A stretch of 64,000 bases of DNA from Spartobacteria bacterium (lineage in GTDB: Bacteria > Verrucomicrobiota > Verrucomicrobiia > Chthoniobacterales > UBA10450): the NCBI GenBank assembly GCA_003167365.1, contig PMTM01000021.1, forward strand, positions 46,294 through 110,293, in the 5' to 3' direction. This document shows, piece by piece, positions 55,350 through 64,000 of this stretch. Each line of letters starts with the position of its first letter. The first letter of the stretch is position 1. The position numbers and the translations under genes were made by a program. The notes beneath the pieces are model-generated. The model was not told the DNA's origin and did not search any database. It saw nothing but the letters and a program-made list of their open reading frames with translations.

Positions 55350-55580
55350 TTACTCGACGATCTCGAGCGTGGCGCGCTGGCCGTGTCGCGCAGCCGAGCT
55401 GGTGAGGAGCGCGCGGATGGCTTGAATGGTTTGGCCATTTCGCCCGATAATGCGCCCGACGTCGCTTTGCCGCATTTGCACTTTGAAAATCGTCATTCGG
55501 CCGCCTGGAATCTCTGAGAGCATCACCTCGTCCGGATAATCGACGAGTTGGCGAATGACGAACTCGAGAAACTCTTTCAT
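55350..55580 (-). CDS. khpA: KH-domain RNA-binding protein KhpA
   Basis: 76 residues with a single type II KH domain: FLEFVIRQLVDYPDEV at the start and the nucleic-acid-binding loop GRIIGRNGQTIQAIRALL, containing the GxxG motif. KhpA, often with KhpB/EloR, binds RNA and affects cell-wall growth and translation in several bacteria. It lies in the expected position after rpsP, but separated from it by a family B repeat and from trmD by a family A repeat. Confidence 0.95.
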   Translation of the reverse strand: MKEFLEFVIRQLVDYPDEVMLSEIPGGRMTIFKVQMRQSDVGRIIGRNGQTIQAIRALLTSSAARHGQRATLEIVE

Positions 55581-55636
55581 GATGATGAAGTTATCGCGTG
55601 ATTCCAGCTTGTCGAACTATCCAGAACGGCGTTCGC

Positions 55637-55747
55637 CGTCATCCTGAACGAAAGTGAAGGACCTCTCATTGGGTGCTTCATTCACGCCAAGAATGGATAG
55701 TACAAAGACCGCCTGTGTGAGGTCCCTCGCCTCCGCTCGGGATGACA
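55637..55747. repeat. family B repeat between rpsP and khpA
   Basis: CGTCATCCTGAACGAAAGTG at the left and GCTCGGGATGACA at the right; internal GGACCTCTCATTGGGTGC and GAGGTCCCTCGCC words match the copy at 54455-54577. It occupies the gap between two genes of the ffh operon. Confidence 0.9.
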
Positions 55748-55760
55748 CCGCTTTTTTTGC

Positions 55761-56087
55761 TCAGGAAGCGGGAGTAGCAGGTAGTTCCGGCGCGGGCGCT
55801 GTCGCTTCAGTCGTGGTCGGTGCGGGCCCGGCCGTTGCCGTCGCGGCGGACTTCTTGTTCTTCTTAATCAAACTGCGCACCGTGTCAGACGGCTGCGCAC
55901 CGCGTGCGATCCAATATTCAGCACGATCCAATTTCAACGTGCTGTTGTGATCGGGCTTTTTCGGATCGTACGTTCCGATCATCTCGATGAATTTGCCATC
56001 GCGCGGGCTCCGGCTGTCGGTTACGACAACCTTGTAGTACGGGCGATTTTTCGCGCCTTCTCTGCGTAATCTAATTGAAACTGCCAT
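55761..56087 (-). CDS. rpsP: 30S ribosomal protein S16
   Basis: 108 residues. The S16 core (about 1-80) is standard: [20 protein letters not shown], then [18 protein letters not shown] and [18 protein letters not shown]. The last 25 residues are an Ala/Thr/Pro-rich tail ([20 protein letters not shown]) that is not part of the ribosomal fold and is a lineage-specific extension. Assembly protein of the 30S body. It begins 2 bp after ffh ends. Confidence 0.98.
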   Translation of the reverse strand: MAVSIRLRREGAKNRPYYKVVVTDSRSPRDGKFIEMIGTYDPKKPDHNSTLKLDRAEYWIARGAQPSDTVRSLIKKNKKSAATATAGPAPTTTEATAPAPELPATPAS

Positions 56088-56089
56088 GG

Positions 56090-57400
56090 TTAATTTTTCA
56101 TTCGCGCCATCATCTTTTTCATTTTGCCCGTGTTCTTCATCATCTTTCGCATTTGATCGAAGCGACGAAGCAAATCGTTTACCTCGGTGACGGTACTGCC
56201 GCTGCCGCGCGCGATGCGCTGACGCCGCCGTGCATTCAAAATACCGCGGCGCGTCCGCTCTTCGCTGGTCATCGAAAGCACGATGGCTTCGGTGCGCTTA
56301 AGCTGCTTCTCGTCAACCGAGAGGCCTTGCACGTTACTCATGCCGGGCAACATGCCAAGAATATTCTCAAGCGGTCCCATTTTGCGCATCATTTTGAATT
56401 GGGCCAGGAAATCGTTGAAATCGAACGAGGCGCTGCGCAATTTTCGCTCCATTCGCGCGGCTTCCTCTTCATCGACCGCTTCGGCCGCTTTTTCGACCAA
56501 GCCTACGATATCGCCCATTCCCAGGATGCGACCGGCCAGGCGATCGGGCACGAAAGCTTCGAATTGATCGAGCTTTTCGCCGACGCCGACGAATTTGATC
56601 GGGCGTTGCGTGACTTCCCGCATCGATAGCGCAGCGCCGCCGCGTGCGTCGCCATCGAGCTTGGTTAAGATGATGCCGGTGATTTGGAGCGCTTCGTTGA
56701 AGCGAGTGGCGACGCTGACGGCTTGTTGTCCAGTGGCGGCATCGACCACGAGCAGGATTTCCTGCGGTTGCAAATAATCTCGAAGAGTTTTCAATTCCTC
56801 GAGCAACGGTTCATCGAGTTCCTGACGGCCGGCTGTATCGAAAATGTCGATCTGGTGTTCTTGATGGTCTTGCCATTCTAGAGCGGCCGCGACCGCGCGT
56901 TGAACATTCTTTTCGTTTGGATCCGGCGTGAAGACTGGTACTTCGATTTGCTTTCCGAGCGTCGCGAGCTGCTCAATCGCAGCTGGTCGCTGCAAATCGC
57001 ACGCTATTAATACCGGCGCGCGGCCTTGTTTCTTGAGCCAGCCGGCAAGTTTCGCGGCTGAAGTTGTTTTGCCCGCTCCGTTCAAACCGACAATTAGAAT
57101 CCTCGCCGATTTCTCGACGTTGAGCGGGGCGGCATCGCCGCCGAGCAATGCGGTCAGTTCTTCGTGGAAAATTTTAACTATCTGCTGACCGGGAGTGATA
57201 CTGCGCAGCACTGCTTCGCCAATGGCCTTTTCTCTTACGCGGGCGATGAATTTTTTCGCGACCTGAAAATCCACGTCTGCTTCCAGCAACGCGAGGCGGA
57301 CCTGGCGCAACGCATCGTCGATATTCGCTTCGGAAATCGTGCCATGGCCGCGCAGATCCTTGAAAATGTCCTGCAGCTTCCCGCCGAGTTGCGAAAACAT
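56090..57400 (-). CDS. ffh: signal recognition particle protein Ffh
   Basis: 436 residues. N domain [20 protein letters not shown] domain with P-loop [21 protein letters not shown] and [15 protein letters not shown], then the Met-rich M domain including [18 protein letters not shown] near its start and [19 protein letters not shown]. It binds the signal peptide and 4.5S RNA and delivers ribosomes to FtsY. Slightly shorter than the usual 450. First gene of the ffh-rpsP-khpA-trmD group; the polysaccharide deacetylase gene upstream on the same strand ends 24 bp before its start. Confidence 0.98.
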   Translation of the reverse strand: MFSQLGGKLQDIFKDLRGHGTISEANIDDALRQVRLALLEADVDFQVAKKFIARVREKAIGEAVLRSITPGQQIVKIFHEELTALLGGDAAPLNVEKSARILIVGLNGAGKTTSAAKLAGWLKKQGRAPVLIACDLQRPAAIEQLATLGKQIEVPVFTPDPNEKNVQRAVAAALEWQDHQEHQIDIFDTAGRQELDEPLLEELKTLRDYLQPQEILLVVDAATGQQAVSVATRFNEALQITGIILTKLDGDARGGAALSMREVTQRPIKFVGVGEKLDQFEAFVPDRLAGRILGMGDIVGLVEKAAEAVDEEEAARMERKLRSASFDFNDFLAQFKMMRKMGPLENILGMLPGMSNVQGLSVDEKQLKRTEAIVLSMTSEERTRRGILNARRRQRIARGSGSTVTEVNDLLRRFDQMRKMMKNTGKMKKMMARMKN

Positions 57401-57424
57401 CGTTTGGAAGAAAACCGCGACGCG

Positions 57425-58675
57425 CTATTTCTTTGCCGGCGACGCGGCTGGAGACGTCGATGTCGCCGGACCGGCGCCGTGTTCGTCGATCCCGAATGTC
57501 CAGTGCGTTTCGACTTTCTTGCCTTCGGATTTCGCGCTCACGATCACCGTGCAAGTTTTGTCCCGGAGTTTTTGCGTGACTTGGTAGGCAACGGTGCCCG
57601 TTTTCGCATCGTAGCTCGCAGGAACTACGCCCAATCCGCTTACGCGCATCTGCACGCTCGCCGGATCAATCTGCCCCATCGCGCTCAGATTCGCTCTGAT
57701 TAACGGCAACGCCGTTCGAACCGTTTCGCCGTCCGCCGGTTGGGTTGAAAGGCTCGTTGTTCCGACTTCCGCGACCGCTGCTGCGCCCCCGCTCGACGTC
57801 CCAATCATTTTCACGGCATCCGTGAAAACCTTCGGCTTATTTCCCTCGATCAGGTAACGGCCGAGCGAATCGAGCGGTGAATTAAAAGTGAGCGGTTGGC
57901 CGTAAACCGTGAAGACGGCCTCGTAACCGGCGTTCCGGCAAACTTCTTTGATGTGTTCGTTATAGAATCCGTACGGCACAGCGAAGCAATTCACCCGAAT
58001 GCCGAGCCGCTGCTCAAGGAGTTGCTTCGAACCTACGATTTCGTTTTGGAGCCACTGTTCGTATTCCGGTGGGCTCAATCTTTTCTTCGCGACTTTATCG
58101 TATGGCTTGCGCAAATCCTGGTGCGTCGCGGAATGCGCTTGAATGTCGGCGCCGGCATCCCGCATTTCGGCGAGCATTTCCCACGTCATCGCTTCTCCGC
58201 CGCCGAAGTGCCCACCGCGCACGCCTTCGGTGTAAATGAACAATGTCACCGGATAGCCGAATTTTTTAAGGATCGGCCAGGCGACTTCGTATTGAGACTT
58301 CCAGCCGTCATCAAACGTGAGCACCGCGCAACGTGGCGGAATACTTTTCTCGCTCCGTTTCCACGCCAGAAAATCCTGCATACCGATGACAGTTATGCCT
58401 TTGTCCTTAAGTTCCTGCATTTGCTTCTCAAAATCTTGCGGCGTGATTTCTGTGTCCGGCCGTTTCACTTTGTTGACGAAGCGGTGATAACCAAAAACAA
58501 TTACCTGAGCTGTTTGGTCGACAACCGGTTTCGCGCCGGAGGGCAAACTCGCGGCAGCTCGTGCGCCCGGGCTAGCCGCAGGGGCCGCAGGCGTTGGTGT
58601 CGGATTCGCCGCTGGAGAATTGCTCGAAAGACTGACCGCCAAAATAACTGGGAAAATCGCGAGTCTGATACGCAT
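57425..58675 (-). CDS. secreted polysaccharide deacetylase (CE4)
   Basis: 416 residues from the ATG at 58675. Signal sequence MRIRLAIFPVILAVSLSS and an Ala/Pro linker precede the NodB domain: VIVFGYHRFVN, VLTFDDGWKSQ (metal and base Asp pair), IQAHSATHQDL (two His; the family Pro after the second His is Gln) and VPYGFYNEH. The last 130 residues form an extra domain with QIDPASVQMRVSGLGVVPAS and QKLRDKTCTVIVS that looks like a beta-sandwich, perhaps carbohydrate binding. It removes acetyl groups from peptidoglycan or other glycans. Likely periplasmic or secreted. The longer open frame adds 97 residues with no support. Confidence 0.9.
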   Translation of the reverse strand: MRIRLAIFPVILAVSLSSNSPAANPTPTPAAPAASPGARAAASLPSGAKPVVDQTAQVIVFGYHRFVNKVKRPDTEITPQDFEKQMQELKDKGITVIGMQDFLAWKRSEKSIPPRCAVLTFDDGWKSQYEVAWPILKKFGYPVTLFIYTEGVRGGHFGGGEAMTWEMLAEMRDAGADIQAHSATHQDLRKPYDKVAKKRLSPPEYEQWLQNEIVGSKQLLEQRLGIRVNCFAVPYGFYNEHIKEVCRNAGYEAVFTVYGQPLTFNSPLDSLGRYLIEGNKPKVFTDAVKMIGTSSGGAAAVAEVGTTSLSTQPADGETVRTALPLIRANLSAMGQIDPASVQMRVSGLGVVPASYDAKTGTVAYQVTQKLRDKTCTVIVSAKSEGKKVETHWTFGIDEHGAGPATSTSPAASPAKK

Positions 58676-58799
58676 AGATACGGCCTTTAATTCCAGACGC
58701 ACAAAAAACAAGCGGTTTTTGACCGAACAAATGGAATCGAAATGAAAATTCCAGCCAAAAATCTTTGGCGGAAGCGCCACTTTCGGGTAATCAGTCCGC

Positions 58800-59531
58800 A
58801 TGTTGCGGGCGATTCGACGGATTCTGGCGTTGGCTCTTCCCTGTCTGTTGGCCGCCTGCGCGACGGCGCCTAGGGAGACAACGACCGCGAAGGACACGAG
58901 CAAGACATTCACGACTGTGGTTGTCGATGCGGGGCATGGCGGAAAGGACAATGGAGCATATCGCAATTTTGGAGGCGCGGAGAAAATCGCAACGCTGGAT
59001 GTGGCGAAGCGGCTCGAACAAAAACTTCGCGAATCTCAGCTCAAGACCGTCATGACGCGTTCGTCAGATGTTTTCATTCCGCTGGAACAACGCGTCGCGA
59101 TCGAGAACTCGCAAAAGAACCCGATCTTCGTCAGCATTCATTTCAACGACTCGCGCAAGCGCGGCATTCATGGGTTTGAAACATATTATCATTCGCCGAT
59201 CTCACGCGACCTCGCTGACCGCATTCAGCAGAAGCTGATGACGATCCCGCATTCGGCAAATCGCGGTGTGCATTTTGCCAGCTTTCGCGTATTGCGATTA
59301 GCCCGTTATCCGGCAGTGCTCGTGGAGTGTGGTTTCTTGAGCAACCGGCGCGAAGGTGGCGACGCGCGTGATTCCGAATACCGTGAATTGCTCGCGGACC
59401 GAATCGCGGAAGCGATTGTCGAACAACGCTATGGTCCCGGCGTTTATCGCGGGACGGCGCATGCCGCAACCCCACCGCCGGCCGAAGGCCCTTCTCCCGG
59501 CCTGGTTCCGACGACGCTGAAGCAGAATTAA
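58800..59531 (+). CDS. N-acetylmuramoyl-L-alanine amidase (Amidase_3), putative lipoprotein
   Basis: 243 residues. The start MLRAIRRILALALPCLLAAC ends in a lipobox LLAAC, so a lipid-modified N-terminus is likely. The catalytic zinc amidase has VVVDAGHGGKDNGAYRN (first His), the Glu in GGAEKIATLDV, SIHFND (second His) and ECGFLSNRRE (catalytic Glu). It cuts the bond between MurNAc and the peptide stem and helps separate daughter cells. Its stop overlaps that of the convergent MFS gene by 4 bp. Confidence 0.93.
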   Translation: MLRAIRRILALALPCLLAACATAPRETTTAKDTSKTFTTVVVDAGHGGKDNGAYRNFGGAEKIATLDVAKRLEQKLRESQLKTVMTRSSDVFIPLEQRVAIENSQKNPIFVSIHFNDSRKRGIHGFETYYHSPISRDLADRIQQKLMTIPHSANRGVHFASFRVLRLARYPAVLVECGFLSNRREGGDARDSEYRELLADRIAEAIVEQRYGPGVYRGTAHAATPPPAEGPSPGLVPTTLKQN

Positions 59532-60757
59532 AATTCTTTGCCGCGTTCCTCGCGCCCGATCGCCGCGATGACGATCAGTGCGACGAAAATCACTAACGCG
59601 AAAAGCGCCAGCGCTTTGGCGTAATCGGGGTGACCGGAGGAATCGCGAAAGTGTTCGGCCAGTTTTGCCTCTACCACCGCGGTGTTAGCCGCGAGAAGGT
59701 TTCCCAGTTGATAAGCAAATCCTGGGAACGTTCCGCGCAGCTCGCCGGGCGAGAGTTCATTCAAGTGCACCGGCACGATCCCCCACGCGCCCTGCACCAT
59801 GAATTGCATACCGAATCCACCGATCACAAGGAGCGACAGGCTGGGCGAAAAAACCCAAAGCGGAATGAGAACGATTCCAAGAGCAGCAGAAAAGATAATG
59901 CAACGGCGCCGGCCGAATCTTTGCGAGAGATGTCCGATGATTGTTCCCCCGCAAATCGCGCCAAAAGCGTAGATGATTCCAATGGTCGATTTTTGTGAGA
60001 CTCCGAGCCCACGCTGCTCGCCCAGAAATGTTTGATACATGTCTTGCGTTCCGTGAGACATCGCGTTGAACGCTGTCATTAGCAGAATGACATAAAGAAA
60101 AAGCAACCAGTGTTGCCTGAGAGTTTTTCCCAAGTTCGGCCAAAAGTTGTTGGTCGATTTTTGCCGCAACCAAGCCGGCGACTCCGGCACTCGCGCGCGA
60201 ATGAAGATTACTAGGACCGCGGGCAACGCCCCGACCACAAACAATCCGCGCCAGCCGAAGCGCGGAAACACGAGCCAGTAAACCAGCGCCGCCAGGAGAT
60301 ACCCGAACGCATAACCTTGCTGCAAAATTCCCGAGAATAATCCGCGCGCCTTTGTCGGCAGCATTTCCATCGCGAGCGATGCGCCGAGTCCCCACTCGCC
60401 GCCCATACCGATTCCGTAGAGCGCGCGAAAGATGAGCAGCATTGTGTAATTCGGAGAAAATGCCGTGAGCAATTCCATCACCGAATAAAAGATGATGTCG
60501 ATCATGAGCGGCAAACGCCGCCCAAATCGATCTCCGAGCAGACCAAAGATGAACGCGCCGACCGGACGCATGGCGAGCGTCAGCGTAATGGCATAGGTGA
60601 GCTTGGCGATGCTCGTGCCGAAATCCTGCGCCATCGCCCCGATCACAAACGTGAGCAGAAAAAAATCGAACGCGTCCAACGCCCAGCCGAGAAAACAGGC
60701 AACGAAAGTGTTGCGTTGATCGCGATTGAGCGATTTGAAAAGCCGAATCGCTTCCAC
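59528..60757 (-). CDS. MFS transporter (metabolite:proton symporter type)
   Basis: 409 residues, about 12 helices. Motif A (LGDRFGRRLPLMI) follows TM2, RALYGIGMGGEWGLGASLAMEM is in TM4 and RVPESPAWLRQK opens the central loop. It resembles the sialic-acid, lactate or aromatic acid:H+ symporter subfamilies (SHS/AAHS), but substrate is unknown. I chose the GTG at 60757 because AGGTGAG lies seven bases upstream; the longer frame to 60799 is repeat sequence (CGAAGTCGAGACATC). Convergent with the amidase. Confidence 0.85.
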   Translation of the reverse strand: MEAIRLFKSLNRDQRNTFVACFLGWALDAFDFFLLTFVIGAMAQDFGTSIAKLTYAITLTLAMRPVGAFIFGLLGDRFGRRLPLMIDIIFYSVMELLTAFSPNYTMLLIFRALYGIGMGGEWGLGASLAMEMLPTKARGLFSGILQQGYAFGYLLAALVYWLVFPRFGWRGLFVVGALPAVLVIFIRARVPESPAWLRQKSTNNFWPNLGKTLRQHWLLFLYVILLMTAFNAMSHGTQDMYQTFLGEQRGLGVSQKSTIGIIYAFGAICGGTIIGHLSQRFGRRRCIIFSAALGIVLIPLWVFSPSLSLLVIGGFGMQFMVQGAWGIVPVHLNELSPGELRGTFPGFAYQLGNLLAANTAVVEAKLAEHFRDSSGHPDYAKALALFALVIFVALIVIAAIGREERGKEF

Positions 60758-60778
60758 GACCCACTCACCTAAATGTCG

Positions 60779-60812
60779 CGTCGAGCGAAGTCGAGACATC
60801 TCTCATCGTTCA
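60779..60812. repeat. GTCGAGCGAAGTCGAGACATCT fragment
   Basis: Short motif CGAGCGAAGTCGAGACATCTC upstream of the MFS start, a fragment of the widespread TCGAGCGAAG...CTCGACGC boilerplate seen in several bacterial phyla. It explains the extra 14 codons seen in the MFS frame upstream of the GTG. Confidence 0.5.
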
Positions 60813-60860
60813 AGAAGCGGCGTGCAATGTGCGTTCCTGGATCGTATGTTGGGTCCAATC

Positions 60861-61256
60861 ATGCGCTATCTGGTGAAAGCACGCGTGAAATCCGGAAAGG
60901 AACGCGAGCTCATTCGCGCCATTGACCAGGGCAGGCTTGGTCGCGGCTCCATCGCCGGCGACAAATATCTGCACAATATGAAGCAGGCGCGCGTCGACGT
61001 CGGCAGTGTCGCGACTTGGGTCGAAGTCTGTTTCTGCGATCCACCGCTGGAGGAAGAGTGGCCGTATTGGGAAGAATATTTCGATTTATTAAGCGTGAAG
61101 GATGCGCATTCGCGCCGCAATTGCCGGCACGAAAACGGAACCGAACGATGGGCCTGCTGCGAGTGCGACTGCACGAACAAACTCGAAGAGAAGCTTCGCC
61201 ATCAGGGCAGTTCATTTCTGGAAAGTCTTCGCGCGAGCTGTAGCGGCCGTCTATGA
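60861..61256 (+). CDS. hypothetical cysteine-rich protein
   Basis: 131 residues. The N-terminus RYLVKARVKSGKERELIRA and DKYLHNMKQARVDVGSVATW looks like a ferredoxin-like alpha/beta fold (similar to YciI-type domains). The C-terminal half contains a Cys/His cluster: EVCFCDPPLEEEWPYW, RRNCRHENG, and WACCECDCTNK, seven Cys in all, which could bind metal. I do not recognise the family. The start at ATG 60861 is chosen by similarity to alpha/beta folds; ATG 60846 is possible. Its last codons (SCSGRL-stop) come from a family A repeat. Confidence 0.75.
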   Translation: MRYLVKARVKSGKERELIRAIDQGRLGRGSIAGDKYLHNMKQARVDVGSVATWVEVCFCDPPLEEEWPYWEEYFDLLSVKDAHSRRNCRHENGTERWACCECDCTNKLEEKLRHQGSSFLESLRASCSGRL

Positions 61257-61300
61257 CCGCCGAACTACGGAAATCCCGGCGCTCATAGAGCGCCACTACA
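61239..61300. repeat. double-hairpin repeat, family A, copy 3
   Basis: TGTAGCGGCCGTCTATGACCGCC and CGGCGCTCATAGAGCGCCACTACA with a spacer. Like copies 1 and 2, both halves form hairpins. It carries the stop codon of the Cys-rich protein gene (ending CSGRL) at its left side. One substitution in the right end (CGCCACTACA) breaks a base pair of the outer stem. Confidence 0.9.
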
Positions 61301-61379
61301 ATAAAACACATCTACGCATCATGATGCGTCAATTTGTTTCTTGCTACCTGGCATAAACGCCGCTTAGTTCTCAACTATC

Positions 61380-64000
<2,621 letters not shown>

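Noticed and set aside
59757..60764. 335-codon minus-strand frame overlapping the MFS transporter in another frame
   Set aside because: Out of frame with a clear 12-helix transporter; low-complexity Arg/His-rich translation.

Overview
The window is a gene-dense bacterial chromosome segment (by eye mid-50s % GC) with about 60 protein genes, one tRNA gene and many short inverted-repeat elements. The gene content (DUF5069 protein, a PafA-like ligase without actinobacterial context, a DEG9-type protease, Gram-negative envelope genes such as lnt, RND pumps and a PagL-like enzyme, hairpin repeats in intergenic gaps) suggests a Gram-negative member of the PVC group, most likely a soil Verrucomicrobiota of the Chthoniobacterales type. 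This assignment is inference from gene families, not a phylogeny.

Layout. 0-6.3 kb: 3' part of an ABC exporter, a hexapeptide acyltransferase, a glycosyltransferase, then a DEG9-like periplasmic protease and a second copy that has lost its catalytic His and Asp. 6.3-11.5 kb: PafA-like Pup ligase, DUF5069, pterin dehydratase with a 52-residue membrane protein, a glycosyltransferase related to the first, and a membrane-anchored metallophosphoesterase. 11.5-20 kb: a TonB-C protein and a tripartite-type RND pump (one adaptor, two MdtB/MdtC-like permeases, no outer-membrane channel). 20.2-25.9 kb: tRNA-Arg(ACG), a secreted peptidoglycan-binding protein, and the leftward group accB-accC-thiE-pfkB, then an RluA-type pseudouridine synthase and a PagL-like lipid A deacylase. 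26-30 kb: Nudix protein, small envelope proteins, a frameshifted esterase gene, DUF1330 and a Ste24-like peptidase. 30-36.2 kb: a seven-gene leftward cluster sucC-VOC-VOC-sucD-gltA-Gfo/Idh-DegT. 36.3-45.2 kb: a secreted protein and a tightly packed rightward operon: phosphosugar mutase, small protein, lnt, ABC ATPase, an ABC-2 permease fused to a complete amidohydrolase, a secreted protein and a GNAT acetyltransferase. 45.4-54.4 kb: small Cys-containing secreted protein, clpB, MFS exporter, TIM-barrel protein, LPG-synthase-like flippase, RibD-C reductase, DUF1272, SRPBCC protein and a ketosynthase. 54.6-57.4 kb: ffh-rpsP-khpA-trmD with repeats in its gaps and no rimM. 57.4-64 kb: polysaccharide deacetylase, MurNAc-L-Ala amidase, MFS transporter, a Cys-rich unknown protein and the 5' part of metH.

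How they fit together. Central metabolism (TCA enzymes, fatty acid initiation, thiamine, methionine), envelope building (lnt, amidase, lipid A deacylase, glycosyltransferases, phosphosugar mutase, sugar aminotransferase) and protein quality control (ClpB, DEG9 pair, PafA, Ste24) dominate. No phage, transposase, CRISPR array or integrase is visible. The most unusual items are the ABC permease-amidohydrolase fusion, the active/inactive DEG9 protease pair, two VOC genes inside the sucCD operon, a PafA gene without pup nearby, several families of hairpin repeats that supply stop codons or sit inside a conserved operon, and a non-palindromic 12-mer (CAAGATCGACAA) present six times in both orientations and several reading frames.
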